A DNA stretch of 64,000 nucleotides from Pseudaestuariivita atlantica (GCF_001205715.1 NZ_AQQZ01000009.1:124001-188000); one strand, 5' to 3'; positions 51,770-61,345 are shown, numbered from the stretch's first letter. The notes: generated by a model from the letters alone, not told the origin. Translations and numbers: made by a program.

Positions 51770-53781
51770 TCCGCGGCGAGCTTGGCTCCTTTGCGCGCAT
51801 GGGCCTGCGCGGTCAGTTCACCCATCACCTCGCTCGCCCGCGCGATCGGGTTCGTCAGGTAGAACGATGTGATCGGCGTGGTGAAATCGCCGGTGCCCAG
51901 CTTGCCCTCGCGCAGCGCGTCGCCCTCGTTCTCGATCACCTGCCCCACGTCCGCGAGATGCGGAACGTCAGCCACCAGCGCCTGCCGCAACTGCGCGATG
52001 CTGTCATAAGGCAGCGGGCTGCCCAACTCGCCCGACATGGCGCGCAGGATGGCCCAGTTTTCCTTGGCCTCGCCCGGCGCGAACCCGGCACGCAGCGCCA
52101 GTTGCGGGCGGCCTTCGGTGTTGACGAACAGGCCCGGCTCCTCGGTCCACGCGGCAGCGGGCAGGATGATGTCGGCGCGGTGCGCGCCCCGGTCGCCATG
52201 GCTGCCCTGGTAGATCACGAAGGGACCTGCGGCGATGTCGATCTCGTCCGCGCCGAGGTTCCACACGACGTCCGCGCCATCCAGCGCCGCGTCAATGCCG
52301 CCTTCGGTCGTGGCCCCCACATCCATCGCGCCCACGCGGGCGGCGGCGGTGTGCAGGACCAGCAGTTTGGCGTTGCCCGCGGCGGCCAGCGCCTGCGCCG
52401 TCGCCAGCACGGCGGCCCCGTCCGCGCCTTGCAGCGCGCCCTGGCCGACGATGATGACGCCCGCGTCCTTGTCGGAATGGTCCATCTTGAGAAGGTCGTT
52501 CAGCGCGTCGCGCCCGGTGCCCAGTTCGACCACGTCATAGGTCAGGTCCGTGCGCGGGCCGACCCGGCCCACGGTCGCGCCGCGCAGCCATGCCTTGCGG
52601 ATGCGCGCGTTCAGGACCGGTGCCTCGACGCTCGGATCGGTGCCGATCAGAAGGATATTGGCCGCGCTGTCGATGTCCTCGATGCTGGCCGTGCCGACAT
52701 AGGCCGCACGGTTGCCCGCGGGCAGCGCCGCGCCGTCGGTCCGGCATTCGACCGAACCGCCCTGCCCTTCGACCAGCGCCTTCAGCGCGTAAGCCGCCTC
52801 GACCGGGGCCAGATCGCCCACGAGGCCCGCCAGTTTCGACGCGCCCTTGATGGCCGATGCCGCCTTTTCCAGCGCCTCGCCCCAACCGGCGGGGCGCAGC
52901 TTGCCGTTCTCGCGGATATAGGGGCGGTCCAGACGCTGGCGGCGCAGGCCGTCCCAGACAAAGCGCGTCTTGTCGGAAATCCATTCCTCGTTCACGCCGT
53001 CATTGTTGCGCGGCAGGATGCGCATGACTTCGCGGCTCTTGGTATCGACCCGGATGTTCGAACCCAGCGCGTCCATCACGTCGACGGTTTCGGTCTTGGT
53101 CAGCTCCCACGGGCGGGCGGTGAAGGCATAGGGTTTCGACACCAGCGCGCCCACCGGGCACAGGTCGATGATGTTGCCCTGCAGGTTCGAATCGAGCGTC
53201 TCACCCAGGTAGGCGGTGATCTCGCTGTCCTCGCCCCGGCCGGTCTGGCCCATCTGGGTGATGCCCGCGACCTCGGTCGTGAAGCGCACGCAGCGGGTGC
53301 AGGAAATGCAGCGCGTCATGTGGGTTTCGACCAGCGGGCCAAGGTCAAGATCGACGGCGGCGCGCTTGGGCTCGCGGAAACGCGAGAAATCGACGCCATA
53401 GGCCATCGCCTGGTCCTGCAGGTCACATTCGCCGCCCTGGTCACAGATCGGGCAGTCGAGCGGGTGGTTGATGAGCAGGAACTCCATCACCCCCTCGCGG
53501 GCCTTCTTGACCATGGGCGAGTTGGTCTTGACCTCGGGCGGTTCGCCGTTGCGACCGGGGCGCAGGTCACGGACCTGCATGGCGCAGGACGCCGCCGGTT
53601 TCGGCGGGCCGCCCACGACCTCCACAAGACACATCCGGCAGTTGCCCGCGATCGACAGGCGTTCGTGATAGCAGAAGCGGGGAATCTCGATCCCCACTTC
53701 CTCGCATGCCTGGATCAGGGTCAGTGCAGGGTCGACTTCGACCTCCTGCCCGTCGATGATGATCTTGCGCAGATCGCTCAT
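51766..53781 (-). CDS. nuoG: NADH-quinone oxidoreductase subunit G
   Basis: 671 residues, the shorter alphaproteobacterial/mitochondrial-type 75-kDa subunit. The [2Fe-2S] cysteines are 37, 48, 51 and 66 ([20 protein letters not shown]). The His-containing cluster [20 protein letters not shown] and the [16 protein letters not shown] cluster follow. The C-terminal molybdopterin-like domain is present without cofactor ligands. It channels electrons from NuoF/E to NuoI. Confidence 0.97.
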   Translation of the reverse strand: MSDLRKIIIDGQEVEVDPALTLIQACEEVGIEIPRFCYHERLSIAGNCRMCLVEVVGGPPKPAASCAMQVRDLRPGRNGEPPEVKTNSPMVKKAREGVMEFLLINHPLDCPICDQGGECDLQDQAMAYGVDFSRFREPKRAAVDLDLGPLVETHMTRCISCTRCVRFTTEVAGITQMGQTGRGEDSEITAYLGETLDSNLQGNIIDLCPVGALVSKPYAFTARPWELTKTETVDVMDALGSNIRVDTKSREVMRILPRNNDGVNEEWISDKTRFVWDGLRRQRLDRPYIRENGKLRPAGWGEALEKAASAIKGASKLAGLVGDLAPVEAAYALKALVEGQGGSVECRTDGAALPAGNRAAYVGTASIEDIDSAANILLIGTDPSVEAPVLNARIRKAWLRGATVGRVGPRTDLTYDVVELGTGRDALNDLLKMDHSDKDAGVIIVGQGALQGADGAAVLATAQALAAAGNAKLLVLHTAAARVGAMDVGATTEGGIDAALDGADVVWNLGADEIDIAAGPFVIYQGSHGDRGAHRADIILPAAAWTEEPGLFVNTEGRPQLALRAGFAPGEAKENWAILRAMSGELGSPLPYDSIAQLRQALVADVPHLADVGQVIENEGDALREGKLGTGDFTTPITSFYLTNPIARASEVMGELTAQAHARKGAKLAAE

Positions 53782-53784
53782 GGT

Positions 53785-54189
53785 CTACCTTTCCCGCAAC
53801 AAGGTCCCGATCGGGCTGCCGCGCTTGATTTCGGCGATGCCGAAGGCGCAGAACCCCGACTTGTCTTTTACGCTTACGCCGCGCGCTTGCAACCACGCAG
53901 TGGCCTTGGTTTTCATCCGGGCCTTTTCCGCCTTGGATGTATGGTAGGCCTCGATCTCGGCATCCGAGTAGCCCGCGGCCTTCGCGGTGCCCTTCAGATC
54001 GTTCAGCCGCGACATGGCGCGGATCATCCGCGCGCCCAGATTGTCGCAATCCTTGCGCAGCCGGTCGGCAATGGCGACATACATCACCCCGTCATCCACG
54101 GCGGTCACGTCCCGCAAGGGCGGTTTCGCCAGTGTTGCCGAGGGCAAGGCCACGGCCAGCACCACGGCCATCATCACACCTGCACGCAT
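53785..54189 (-). CDS. DUF5333-type secreted protein
   Basis: 134 residues from ATG 54189, starting MRAGVMMAVVLAVALPSATLA, a signal peptide. The mature part has PPLRDVTAVDDGVMYVAIADRLRKDCDNLGARMIRAM and a C-terminal KSGFCAFGIAEIKRGSPIGTLLRER (in parts), a pattern I recall for DUF5333 proteins of Rhodobacteraceae nuo clusters. Two cysteines could form a disulfide. It is 3 bases from nuoG. Function unknown. Confidence 0.8.
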   Translation of the reverse strand: MRAGVMMAVVLAVALPSATLAKPPLRDVTAVDDGVMYVAIADRLRKDCDNLGARMIRAMSRLNDLKGTAKAAGYSDAEIEAYHTSKAEKARMKTKATAWLQARGVSVKDKSGFCAFGIAEIKRGSPIGTLLRER

Positions 54190-54300
54190 CCCAAATCTCC
54201 TGTCTGTGTTGGGTGTCCGGCGCTTGAAATCATATGTGACGGGCCTGTTATGCAATAACAACGCCGCATTCGGCCGCAGGTTTGCGCCCTTTTCCGCCGA

Positions 54301-54621
54301 TTATTCGAGGCAATTGCCCTTCAGGATCAGCGTGTCGCCATCGGTGACCAGCGTGTCGTCGTCCGGGCCGTTCTCCCAGTCGATCAGCGAGGTGCCGAAA
54401 TAGCGGATGCAGTGCTGCACCGCCTGGTAGCGCCCGGCTTCGCGCGCGCCGGCCTCGGACCGGGTGTAGTTATTCACGCGTACCGTGAAATCGCCGCGGT
54501 CGGCGCGTTCGCCGCGCGCCTTGGTGCGGAAATAGACACCGTCGAATTCGTGGTAATTGGTGCGTCGCGTGCAGGACACGGCCGTCACCAGAATCAGAAG
54601 GCACAGGATCAGCCTGCTCAT
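54301..54621 (-). CDS. Small hypothetical lipoprotein
   Basis: 106 residues from ATG 54621. The N-terminus MSRLILCLLILVTAVSCTRR has a lipobox-like AVSC. The body includes NYHEFDGVYFRTKARGERAD, DFTVRVNNYTRSEAGAREAG and a final C in GNCLE. No family recognised. It lies between DUF5333 and DUF3291 genes, about 100 bases from each, so it may have its own expression signals. Confidence 0.68.
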   Translation of the reverse strand: MSRLILCLLILVTAVSCTRRTNYHEFDGVYFRTKARGERADRGDFTVRVNNYTRSEAGAREAGRYQAVQHCIRYFGTSLIDWENGPDDDTLVTDGDTLILKGNCLE

Positions 54622-54720
54622 CGCCCGTCTCTCTCCCTGCTCCACGCGCCGCGCTGGCCCGTCCACCTGTTGGGTCAACGTGTTAGCGCGAAGCGGCGGC
54701 CAGCGCAACGCAGAGCCGCG

Positions 54721-55209
54721 TCACCCCGCCGCCGCGCGTTCGGGCAAAAGACCCGCCGCGCGCAGCCATGGCCAGTCGAAGGCGTCGGGCGTCGCGCCGT
54801 CGCGGCGCAGCGCCTCCAGCCGGGCCATCGCCTCGTCGAGCGTGGGCACGTGGCCCTCGGGCACCCACCACATCACGAAATGCTGGTCGCCCAGCACCTC
54901 GAACCATTCGGCCCGGCGCTGGACGAACTGCCGGTGCAGCGTGTTCCAGACGAAATGGTCCAGCGTCGCGGGCGTTTCCCAGACCGACAGGTTCGTAACA
55001 AAGGACGGGTCGCCGTCGAGGCAGGTCTCGGTATTGCCCGTGCCCGGTTCCCCCGAGCCTTCCATCATCCAGACGAAACCGGGCGAGCGTTTGCCCAAGC
55101 CGTTGATGCGGTCGAGGTTCGCCATGAACTCCGCCACGCGCGGATCGTCGGGCAGCGCGACAAGGCGACCGATGTTCAGTTCGGCAAGGTGATGTCCGTC
55201 CGGCTGCAT
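54721..55209 (-). CDS. DUF3291 family protein
   Basis: 162 residues from ATG 55209. LAELNIGRLVALPDDPRVAEFM, GKRSPGFVWMMEGSG, FVTNLSVWETPATLDHFVW and HFVMWWVPEGHVPTLDEAMARLEAL are the DUF3291 pattern, a dimeric alpha+beta barrel related to antibiotic monooxygenases. Cytosolic; the reaction is unknown. A possible link to haem or quinone chemistry is only by fold analogy. Confidence 0.88.
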   Translation of the reverse strand: MQPDGHHLAELNIGRLVALPDDPRVAEFMANLDRINGLGKRSPGFVWMMEGSGEPGTGNTETCLDGDPSFVTNLSVWETPATLDHFVWNTLHRQFVQRRAEWFEVLGDQHFVMWWVPEGHVPTLDEAMARLEALRRDGATPDAFDWPWLRAAGLLPERAAAG

Positions 55210-55284
55210 CGCGGATCTCCCGTGGCGCGTCTCTGTCGCGCGATCATGCCGCTGCTTGAGCCGGGTTTGCAACCGGCGGGCCGG

Positions 55285-55596
55285 TCAGCGCGGGGGGCAG
55301 AGAAACTCCATCGCCTTCGTGCCTTCCGGTGCGTCCACCGGGAAACTGACAAGCGGCGTGGCCGCGCCGCAGGCGAGCCGCGCGGCGATGCCCGCGATCC
55401 CGGCGGTGACCGGTGCCCCGTCGAGCCGCCGCACGGATACGATCACCTGCTCCGCGCGCCGCGCCTGCCCGCTGGCATTGCCGCGCAGGGTCACGGCACG
55501 GCGGTCGGCATCCAGCAGGTAGGTGCCGGTGCGCACGGTTTCGGCCATGGCGGGAAGACCCGCGAGGATCAGGGCGGACGCGACGCCGCGAATCAT
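55285..55596 (-). CDS. Secreted hypothetical protein
   Basis: 103 residues from ATG 55596. The signal peptide MIRGVASALILAGLPAMAE is clear. The mature part has TGTYLLDADRRAVTLRGNAS and two cysteines (ARLACGA, EFLCPPR) that may pair. No family recognised. The start overlaps the end of the membrane-protein gene upstream by 4 bases, so the two are coupled. Confidence 0.68.
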   Translation of the reverse strand: MIRGVASALILAGLPAMAETVRTGTYLLDADRRAVTLRGNASGQARRAEQVIVSVRRLDGAPVTAGIAGIAARLACGAATPLVSFPVDAPEGTKAMEFLCPPR

Positions 55597-55880
55597 TCGG
55601 GCCTCCGCGCGTCGGACAGGGCGCGGGCGGCACGCATCGCCTGCCATACCAGCAGCACGCCAAGAACGAAGATCGTCAGCATCCCGATGATGGTCAGCAC
55701 CATCGGGTGCACCCCGTTCCACGCCATGACGAGGTACAGAAGGTACATGCCCACAAGCGGGCCGAAGGACAGCGCCATCGCCCGCCAGCGCCCGTCGCCC
55801 AGCGCGCGCGCCAGCGCATAGCTCGACAAGGGCATCATCACGATGCCGGCGATGGCCAGGAATCCGAGGATCATCACCAT
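55593..55880 (-). CDS. Small three-helix membrane protein
   Basis: 95 residues from ATG 55880 with three hydrophobic spans: MILGFLAIAGIVMMPLSSYALA, LSFGPLVGMYLLYLVMAW and MVLTIIGMLTIFVLGVLLVW. Its start lies 1 base from the stop of the next small membrane protein. No family recognised. With its neighbours it forms a run of small nuoF-nuoG insert genes. Confidence 0.68.
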   Translation of the reverse strand: MVMILGFLAIAGIVMMPLSSYALARALGDGRWRAMALSFGPLVGMYLLYLVMAWNGVHPMVLTIIGMLTIFVLGVLLVWQAMRAARALSDARRPE

Positions 55881-55881
55881 G

Positions 55882-56115
55882 TCATCGCCGCCTTTCGCGC
55901 AGCGGTGCGACGCCGCGCAGCATCTTGGCGAGGAAGGCGAACACGATCGACGCGCTGACAAAGAACAGCGCCGCCAGAACAGCATAGACCCATTGCGGGG
56001 CAAGCCCGATCTGGATCGCCTGATGCGTGTACCACAGCGGCACGCCGGTCAGCCCGACGGTCACAACCGCCGCGGCCAGGCTTTGCGCGCCATCGAAAAT
56101 GTGCCGAAGGCCCAC
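55882..56115 (-). CDS. Small membrane protein, hypothetical
   Basis: 77 residues from GTG 56115, 3 bases after the nuoF stop. Two spans: SLAAAVVTVGLTGVPLWY and WVYAVLAALFFVSASIVFAFLA, then a basic tail (LRERRR). The GTG is the first start in the frame after nuoF. No family recognised. Presence as a coupled gene in the operon is the main support. Confidence 0.62.
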   Translation of the reverse strand: MGLRHIFDGAQSLAAAVVTVGLTGVPLWYTHQAIQIGLAPQWVYAVLAALFFVSASIVFAFLAKMLRGVAPLRERRR

Positions 56116-56118
56116 GGA

Positions 56119-57414
56119 TTACTCCGCCGCGACCGCCGAAACCCTGCCGGTGCGCTTGGCGGCGATGCGGTCCTCGATCTCGTCGCGGAAGTTGCGGATC
56201 AGACCCTGGATCGGCCAGGCCGCCGCGTCGCCCAATGCGCAGATCGTGTGCCCTTCGACCTGCTTGGTCACGTCGAGCAGCATGTCGATCTCTTCCGGCT
56301 CCGCCTCGCCCTTCACCAGGCGATCCATCACCCGCATCATCCAGCCCGTGCCTTCGCGGCAGGGCGTGCACTGGCCACACGATTCGTGCTTGTAGAAGGC
56401 CGACAGACGCCAGATCGCCTTGATGATGTCGGTCGACTTGTCCATCACGATCACCGCCGCCGTGCCAAGGCCCGACTTCTGATCGCGCAGATAGTCGAAA
56501 TCCATGATCGCTTCGCGCATGTTCTCACCCCGGATGCAGGGCACCGACGACCCGCCGGGGATCACGGCCTTGAGGTTGTCCCACCCGCCGCGAATGCCGC
56601 CGCAATGCTTGTCGATCAACTCCTCGAAGGTGATCGACATCGCCTCTTCGACGACGCAGGGGTTGTTCACGTGGCCCGAGATGGCGAACAGCTTGGTGCC
56701 CGAGTTGTTCTCGCGCCCGAACCCTTTGAACCACTCCGCCCCGCGCCGCAGGATCGTCGGCACGACGGCGATGGATTCCACGTTGTTCACGGTGGTCGGG
56801 CAGCCATAGAGGCCCGCGCCCGCCGGGAAGGGCGGCTTCATGCGCGGCATGCCCTTCTTGCCTTCGAGGCTTTCCAGAAGTGCCGTTTCCTCGCCGCAGA
56901 TATAGGCGCCCGCGCCGTGGTGCAGGTAGATGTCGAAATCCCAGCCCGACCCGGCGGCGTTCTTGCCCACCAGCCCGGCCTCGTAACACTCGTCGATGGC
57001 GTTCTGCAGCGCCTCTTTCTCGCGGATGTATTCGCCGCGGATATAGATGTAGCAGGCATGCGCGTTCATCGCGAAGGACGCGATCAGGCAGCCTTCGATC
57101 AGGGTGTGCGGATCATGGCGCATGATCTCGCGGTCCTTGCAGGTGCCCGGTTCGGATTCGTCGGCGTTGACCACGAGGTAGGCCGGACGCCCGTCCGATT
57201 CCTTCGGCATGAAGGACCACTTGAGGCCCGTCGGGAAGCCCGCGCCGCCCCGGCCGCGCAGGCCGCTTGCCTTCATCTCGTCGATGATGCTGTCGCGGCC
57301 CTTCTGGATCAGCTTGGCGGTGCCGTCCCAGTGCCCGCGCGCCTGCGCGCCTTTCAGCGAGCGGTCGTGCATCCCGTAGAGGTTGGTAAAGATACGGTCC
57401 TGATCGTTCAGCAT
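56119..57414 (-). CDS. nuoF: NADH-quinone oxidoreductase subunit F
   Basis: 431 residues. It binds NADH and FMN: GRGGAGF at 54-60 with TGLKWSFMP, then [19 protein letters not shown]. The [4Fe-4S] N3 cluster has [10 protein letters not shown] and the downstream ECxxC-like [10 protein letters not shown] region. It passes electrons to NuoE and NuoG. It follows the DUF5337 gene by 3 bases. Normal in length and motifs. Confidence 0.98.
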   Translation of the reverse strand: MLNDQDRIFTNLYGMHDRSLKGAQARGHWDGTAKLIQKGRDSIIDEMKASGLRGRGGAGFPTGLKWSFMPKESDGRPAYLVVNADESEPGTCKDREIMRHDPHTLIEGCLIASFAMNAHACYIYIRGEYIREKEALQNAIDECYEAGLVGKNAAGSGWDFDIYLHHGAGAYICGEETALLESLEGKKGMPRMKPPFPAGAGLYGCPTTVNNVESIAVVPTILRRGAEWFKGFGRENNSGTKLFAISGHVNNPCVVEEAMSITFEELIDKHCGGIRGGWDNLKAVIPGGSSVPCIRGENMREAIMDFDYLRDQKSGLGTAAVIVMDKSTDIIKAIWRLSAFYKHESCGQCTPCREGTGWMMRVMDRLVKGEAEPEEIDMLLDVTKQVEGHTICALGDAAAWPIQGLIRNFRDEIEDRIAAKRTGRVSAVAAE

Positions 57415-57417
57415 CTG

Positions 57418-57654
57418 TCAGTCACCCGTTTGGTTCCGGCGTTTTCGCCACATGTCATAGATGTTCACGAATGCCCAGACCAGAGCACCCAATGCCGCAA
57501 GGTCGAATAAAATCGCGAAACGTCCGGGCAATCCAAGTGCTGCACCGATCCAGTTGGCGGCGATCCACAGGATCATGGTGCCCGCGATCACCAGTGCGGT
57601 GATGCGGCCCTGCCGTGCAAGGCGCGCCGCGTCGTCGTCCGAAGGCCGGGTCAT
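57418..57654 (-). CDS. DUF5337-type small membrane protein
   Basis: 78 residues. A charged start (MTRPSDDDAARLARQGR) leads into two spans, ITALVIAGTMILWIAANWIG and FAILFDLAALGALVWAFVNIY, and a basic end (WRKRRNQTGD). I recall this pattern as DUF5337, found next to nuoF in Rhodobacteraceae. No function known; it may help assemble or stabilise complex I. Confidence 0.82.
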   Translation of the reverse strand: MTRPSDDDAARLARQGRITALVIAGTMILWIAANWIGAALGLPGRFAILFDLAALGALVWAFVNIYDMWRKRRNQTGD

Positions 57655-57733
57655 GGGCGGAAAACAGTCGGAAGGCGGAACGGGACAGGCACGGCGCAGG
57701 GTCTGGGCATCGGCGTCTCCGCGTATGGGTCAA

Positions 57734-57763
57734 GGGCGGTCCGGCCCTCCCGTTCCGGACCGC
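57734..57763. other. 10-bp hairpin inside the nuo operon
   Basis: Stem GGCGGTCCGG/CCGGACCGCC with a 10-base loop, in the 169-base gap between the DUF5337 gene and the HhH-repeat gene. On the minus strand it is followed by CTTGACCC, not a T-run. It could be an RNA-processing or partial termination site that lowers downstream expression, or part of an internal promoter region. Confidence 0.5.
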
Positions 57764-57823
57764 CGGGCGCGCGGCGCGCAGGCCCGAAGGCGCACGCCGC
57801 GTGCAATGTCGTTGCTGGGCCGA

Positions 57824-58918
57824 TTAGTAGACGTCGCCGTCCTCGACCCGTTTCGAGAACTCGGTCTCACCACCGGAGGCAAGGATCTTGGCCTGCTCGA
57901 CCCATTGGTCGCGCGTCACGCGGCCCTTGAAGCCCTGCAGGTTGGCGTTGACCCATGCGACCTCGTCGGCGCTCCAGCCGGCGATCTGGTCGAAATGGTA
58001 GAAGCCGAGCGAGTTGCACAGTTTCTCCAGCTTGGGCCCGATCCCCTTGATTTCCTTGAGGTTGTCGGCCTTGCCGCCGCGCGGACCGTCCAGCGCCTCG
58101 GGGCGGGTGCCCTCGCCGGTGCCTTCGCGCACGCCGTCGCCGTCATAGTCCGGCGTGGCGTCCGCCGCGGACGGTGCGCCACCGGCGCTGGTGCTGCCGC
58201 CTTTGTCGCCCTCGTATTTCCAGTCGCCCTTGCGCCCGGCAAGGTCTTGCTCGCCCGCGAGCGCCTTGGAGGCGGCGACACCACCCCCGCCCGAAGATCC
58301 GGTCGCGGCGTCCTTGGCGCTGGATGCGGCGTCTTTCGCCTTAGCCTTGGCGCTGGATGCGGCGTCCTTGGCTGCATCCTTGGCGCTTGCGGCGGCGTCC
58401 TTGGCCGTGTCAGCCGCGCTCGACGCGGCATCCTTGGCACTGGCGGCAGCATCCTTGGCGGTCTCTTTCGCGCTGGCAGCGGCATCCTTGGCCGCGTCCT
58501 TGGCACCTGCAGCAGCGTCCTTCGCCTTGTCCTTGGCGCTGGCCGCCGCGTCCTTGGCGGTTTCCTTGGCGCTGGCGGCGGCGTCCTTGGCCTTGGCGGC
58601 AACACCGCCATCAGACCCCGAACCCGACGCTGCCGCACCGGATGCGCCCACGCCGGTCGCGATCGCCGCGGCCTTGGCGCTGGCCCCGTCGGCATCCGAA
58701 CCGGGCTTCGGCGCTTCACCCAGCTTGGGAAGCGGGGAACAGAACAGCCAGTTGAGCAACAGGCCCAACAGGACGAACAGAACCGCACCCAGGAACAGCG
58801 CTGCGATAATCTTGTACCCGCCAAGTGCCAGCAACAGCACGAAAGTCAGGAACCCGGCGCCTGCGGCAAGGGCCCAACACCCCAAAGCGCAGCTCATCCC
58901 ACCTTTAGGCTCACTCAT
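57824..58918 (-). CDS. Membrane-anchored 11-mer-repeat protein with NuoE-tail-like HhH domain
   Basis: 364 residues. Two hydrophobic spans (about 14-35 and 37-58) are followed by an Ala/Gly/Ser linker. Residues 110-204 hold eight copies of an 11-residue repeat like AKDAAASAKET, broken once by a 7-residue unit. A linker then leads to an 80-residue domain (285-364) with the helix-hairpin-helix motif IKGIGPKLEKL. That domain is about 79% identical to the last 80 residues of NuoE encoded just upstream. The repeats resemble LEA-type amphipathic helices. Function unknown; a link between complex I and the membrane is an inference. Confidence 0.85.
   Translation of the reverse strand: MSEPKGGMSCALGCWALAAGAGFLTFVLLLALGGYKIIAALFLGAVLFVLLGLLLNWLFCSPLPKLGEAPKPGSDADGASAKAAAIATGVGASGAAASGSGSDGGVAAKAKDAAASAKETAKDAAASAKDKAKDAAAGAKDAAKDAAASAKETAKDAAASAKDAASSAADTAKDAAASAKDAAKDAASSAKAKAKDAASSAKDAATGSSGGGGVAASKALAGEQDLAGRKGDWKYEGDKGGSTSAGGAPSAADATPDYDGDGVREGTGEGTRPEALDGPRGGKADNLKEIKGIGPKLEKLCNSLGFYHFDQIAGWSADEVAWVNANLQGFKGRVTRDQWVEQAKILASGGETEFSKRVEDGDVY
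58307..58591 (-). repeat. 33-bp coding tandem repeats (11-mer units)
   Basis: Eight 33-base units encoding AKDAAASAKxx-type peptides, with one 21-base unit between the fifth and sixth. The copies vary at synonymous and a few coding positions. They keep frame perfectly, so unit gain or loss would not break the gene. Confidence 0.85.
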
Positions 58919-58959
58919 GTCAACGTCTCCCCGTCATTCCGTTAGGCGTTTTGTCCCTT

Positions 58960-60231
58960 TTAGTAGACATCGCCCTTTTTGACACGGGAAGAAAATTCGG
59001 TTTCTCCCCCGCTTGCAAGCGTTTTGGCTTGCTCGACCCATGCGTCGCGCGTCACGCGGCCCTTGAAACCTTCCAGATTCCGGTCGACCCACGCGACCTC
59101 GTCGTCGCTCCACGACGCGATCTGGTCGAAGTGGAAAAAGCCCAGGCGGTGCAGCAATGCTTCGAGTTTCGGGCCTACACCCTTGATATTCTTGAGGTTA
59201 TCCGGCCCGCCATCCCGCGCGGCGCTCAGCGTCTGCGGCTTGGTGCCGGCGTCGGCGTCCGATCCGGCGGCTTTGCCTGCCTGTTTTGCGGGCTTGGCAG
59301 CGGTGGATGCCGGCGTGGAGGTGCCTGCCTTGGGATTGCGTTTGCTGACGGGCTTGGCTTTCGACGCCGCATCGGACTCGCGCTTGTCGATGCCGGTCTT
59401 GCCCACGGGTGCGCCCTTGGCCGACGACCCGCCTTCATGGGCGTCCGCCGCCTTTTCCAGTTCGTCCCGCGTCATCGGCTGGTCCTGGGAGCCGCGGCGC
59501 GGCGCGGGTGCGTCGCCCGGATCACCGGCGATCCACGGCGTGATCAGCGGCACCTCGGTCCCGTCAATGCGCTTGACGGTGTCGCCGATCTCGGTCGCCA
59601 GCGTCACGCTTGCGTTCGAGCCATGCGCGCCCGTGTTGTAGTCCTGCAACGAGCTGAGGCCCGAGGCCGGCTCGGACGCCCAGCGCCCGTTCTGCGGACC
59701 GGGCGTCGGCACCTTGCCGGCGGCCAGTTCATCGATGATCTCGGCCAGCCGTTCGGTGGTCAGATCCTCGTAGTAATCCTTGCCGATCTGCGCCATCGGC
59801 GCGTTGGCGCAGGCCCCGAGGCATTCGACCTCTTCCCACGAGAATTTGCCGTCCTCGGACAGGGTGTGCGGCTTGTCGGCGATCTTTTCGCGGCAGACCG
59901 ACACGAGGTCCTCGGCACCGCAGATCATGCAGGACGTGGTGCCGCAGATCTGGATGTTGGCGACGCTGCCCACGGGCTTCAGCTGGAACATGAAGTAGAA
60001 CGACGCGACTTCGAGCCCGCGGATATAGGCCATGCCCAGCATGTCCGACACGTGTTCGATCGCCGGGCGGCTCAGCCAGCCCTCCTGCTCCTGCGCGCGC
60101 CACAAAAGCGGGATGATCGCGCTGGCCTGGCGGCCTTCGGGATACTTCTTCACCTGCGCCTCGGCCCAGGCCTGGTTGGCGGGCGTGAAGGCGAACGTGT
60201 CGGGCTGGGTGTGATGCAGACGTCTTAACAT
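58960..60231 (-). CDS. nuoE: NADH-quinone oxidoreductase subunit E with long C-terminal extension and HhH domain
   Basis: 423 residues against about 170-240 for ordinary NuoE. Residues 1-175 are the thioredoxin-like [2Fe-2S] subunit with Cys96, Cys101, Cys137 and Cys141. About 176-343 is a low-complexity linker (rich in Ala, Lys, Pro and Gly). Residues 344-423 form an HhH-type domain ([17 protein letters not shown]) shared with the adjacent membrane-anchored repeat protein. The NADH-side electron transfer role is certain; the extension's role is unknown. Confidence 0.95.
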   Translation of the reverse strand: MLRRLHHTQPDTFAFTPANQAWAEAQVKKYPEGRQASAIIPLLWRAQEQEGWLSRPAIEHVSDMLGMAYIRGLEVASFYFMFQLKPVGSVANIQICGTTSCMICGAEDLVSVCREKIADKPHTLSEDGKFSWEEVECLGACANAPMAQIGKDYYEDLTTERLAEIIDELAAGKVPTPGPQNGRWASEPASGLSSLQDYNTGAHGSNASVTLATEIGDTVKRIDGTEVPLITPWIAGDPGDAPAPRRGSQDQPMTRDELEKAADAHEGGSSAKGAPVGKTGIDKRESDAASKAKPVSKRNPKAGTSTPASTAAKPAKQAGKAAGSDADAGTKPQTLSAARDGGPDNLKNIKGVGPKLEALLHRLGFFHFDQIASWSDDEVAWVDRNLEGFKGRVTRDAWVEQAKTLASGGETEFSSRVKKGDVY

Positions 60232-60614
60232 CAGGCAGCGGCTCCATAGATCCAGGCAATGCCGGAGATGAGTGAGATGAGCGTCCCGGCCCCGGCGGCC
60301 ATGGCGTGACGGTCATAGGGAAGTCCGGCGCGGCGATAGAGGATGGTGTCGTACCACGCCATGAAAGTCAGACCCACGGTCAGAATGAACACGATGGCGG
60401 GCGTCGCGACCAGAAGCGCGCCGACCGCCATGATGAGAAACCCGATATACCGGCCCAGCATGACCTTGGGCAACATGCCCATGCCGTCGCCTTTGCCCGG
60501 TTCGTGCTGCAACCGGCGCAGCCCGTCCACCGGATCGCCCCAGCAGACCGCTACGAGGTACGCGGTGATGAGAACGCCGACCGCCGCCGCGCCAAGTGTC
60601 AGGCCATAGAGCAT
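60231..60614 (-). CDS. Membrane protein of the nuo operon, hypothetical
   Basis: 127 residues from ATG 60614 with about four spans: [50 protein letters not shown] in two parts, and a C-terminal [15 protein letters not shown]. The middle has [14 protein letters not shown]. The stop overlaps the nuoE start (TGATG). No family recognised. The coupling to nuoE argues for a complex I-related role. Confidence 0.72.
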   Translation of the reverse strand: MLYGLTLGAAAVGVLITAYLVAVCWGDPVDGLRRLQHEPGKGDGMGMLPKVMLGRYIGFLIMAVGALLVATPAIVFILTVGLTFMAWYDTILYRRAGLPYDRHAMAAGAGTLISLISGIAWIYGAAA

Positions 60615-60713
60615 GCTATCGCCCCTTCCGCACGGGCACGCGCGCCACCGTGACAACGGCGGCGTGTGCGGGCTGATCGGGGCTGGGGCGGCGCGACATC
60701 GACGTCCTTCGCG

Positions 60714-60989
60714 TTACTTCGTGCAGGCGGGCGGCAAAAGCACCAGCGTCTCTTCATCGCTGGCAAAAGCGGCGATGCCTTCGGCCATCATCTGGCGCGA
60801 CAGCGCGATCGCGGCAGGCCGCGAGATGCCGAGTTTCGGCATCACGACGTTCGCCTCGGCCGTGGTCAGCGTACAGTCGCTATCGTTCATCGCGGCGATC
60901 AGGGCATCCTTCTGCGCGGCGGTCTGGGGCGAGGCCGCCGTTGCCGCGCCAAGCGCCGCAAGTGTCACGAGAGACCGAACCGCCATCAT
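60714..60989 (-). CDS. Small secreted hypothetical protein
   Basis: 91 residues starting [19 protein letters not shown], a signal peptide. The mature part has two cysteines, in DSDCTLTTAEANVVMPKLG and LLPPACTK, likely a disulfide. ATG 60989 overlaps the stop of the upstream secreted-protein gene (ATGA). No family recognised. Confidence 0.68.
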   Translation of the reverse strand: MMAVRSLVTLAALGAATAASPQTAAQKDALIAAMNDSDCTLTTAEANVVMPKLGISRPAAIALSRQMMAEGIAAFASDEETLVLLPPACTK

Positions 60990-61345
60990 TTCACCTTCAT
61001 CCACGCGCATTGCGACGTGCCCTTGAACATCATCGCGCGCTTCTGGGCACGATCACCAAGAACGAAAAGCGGCTTGAAATCGGCAAGGTCCACCCGGTCC
61101 TTTCGTCGGCATCCCCGGTTCGCGGCGTCCTGAAGGGTTTCGAACGTCGAATACATCAGGGCCACGGCCATGGTTTCGTTTCCGGCGCGTTGCGATGCCG
61201 GCTTTTGCAAGGTGCGCAACAGCTTTGCGTGCTTGGGCAGGAGCAGGTCGCTGCAGGATTTCGGCTCGATCAGGCAGGCCGACGCGGCCTGTGCCGCGGG
61301 TGCGGCAACAAGGAACGCGGCAACAAGGGCAGCGATCCGCATCAC
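60986..61345 (-). CDS. Secreted hypothetical protein, Cys-containing
   Basis: 119 residues with a signal peptide ([20 protein letters not shown]). Mature cysteines are in [24 protein letters not shown] and QCAWMKVK, enough for two disulfides. The start overlaps the nuoD stop by 4 bases and its end overlaps the next secreted-protein gene. No family recognised. A pair of secreted proteins between nuoD and nuoE is unexpected for the cytosolic arm of complex I. Confidence 0.7.
   Translation of the reverse strand: MMRIAALVAAFLVAAPAAQAASACLIEPKSCSDLLLPKHAKLLRTLQKPASQRAGNETMAVALMYSTFETLQDAANRGCRRKDRVDLADFKPLFVLGDRAQKRAMMFKGTSQCAWMKVK

Noticed and set aside
51799-54258. An 819-codon plus-strand open frame opposite nuoG
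   Set aside because: It is the antisense shadow of nuoG and the DUF5333 gene, rich in Arg/His/Gln/Val as expected from reversed high-GC codons, with no family pattern.
58307-58591. Regular 33-base repeats that could be taken for a CRISPR array
   Set aside because: There are no unique spacers; the units are contiguous and encode in-frame 11-residue peptides of a larger protein.
57461-58945. A 494-codon plus-strand frame with many Gly/Arg/Leu repeats
   Set aside because: It is the reverse of the 11-mer repeat gene; the repeats create an artificial long open frame.
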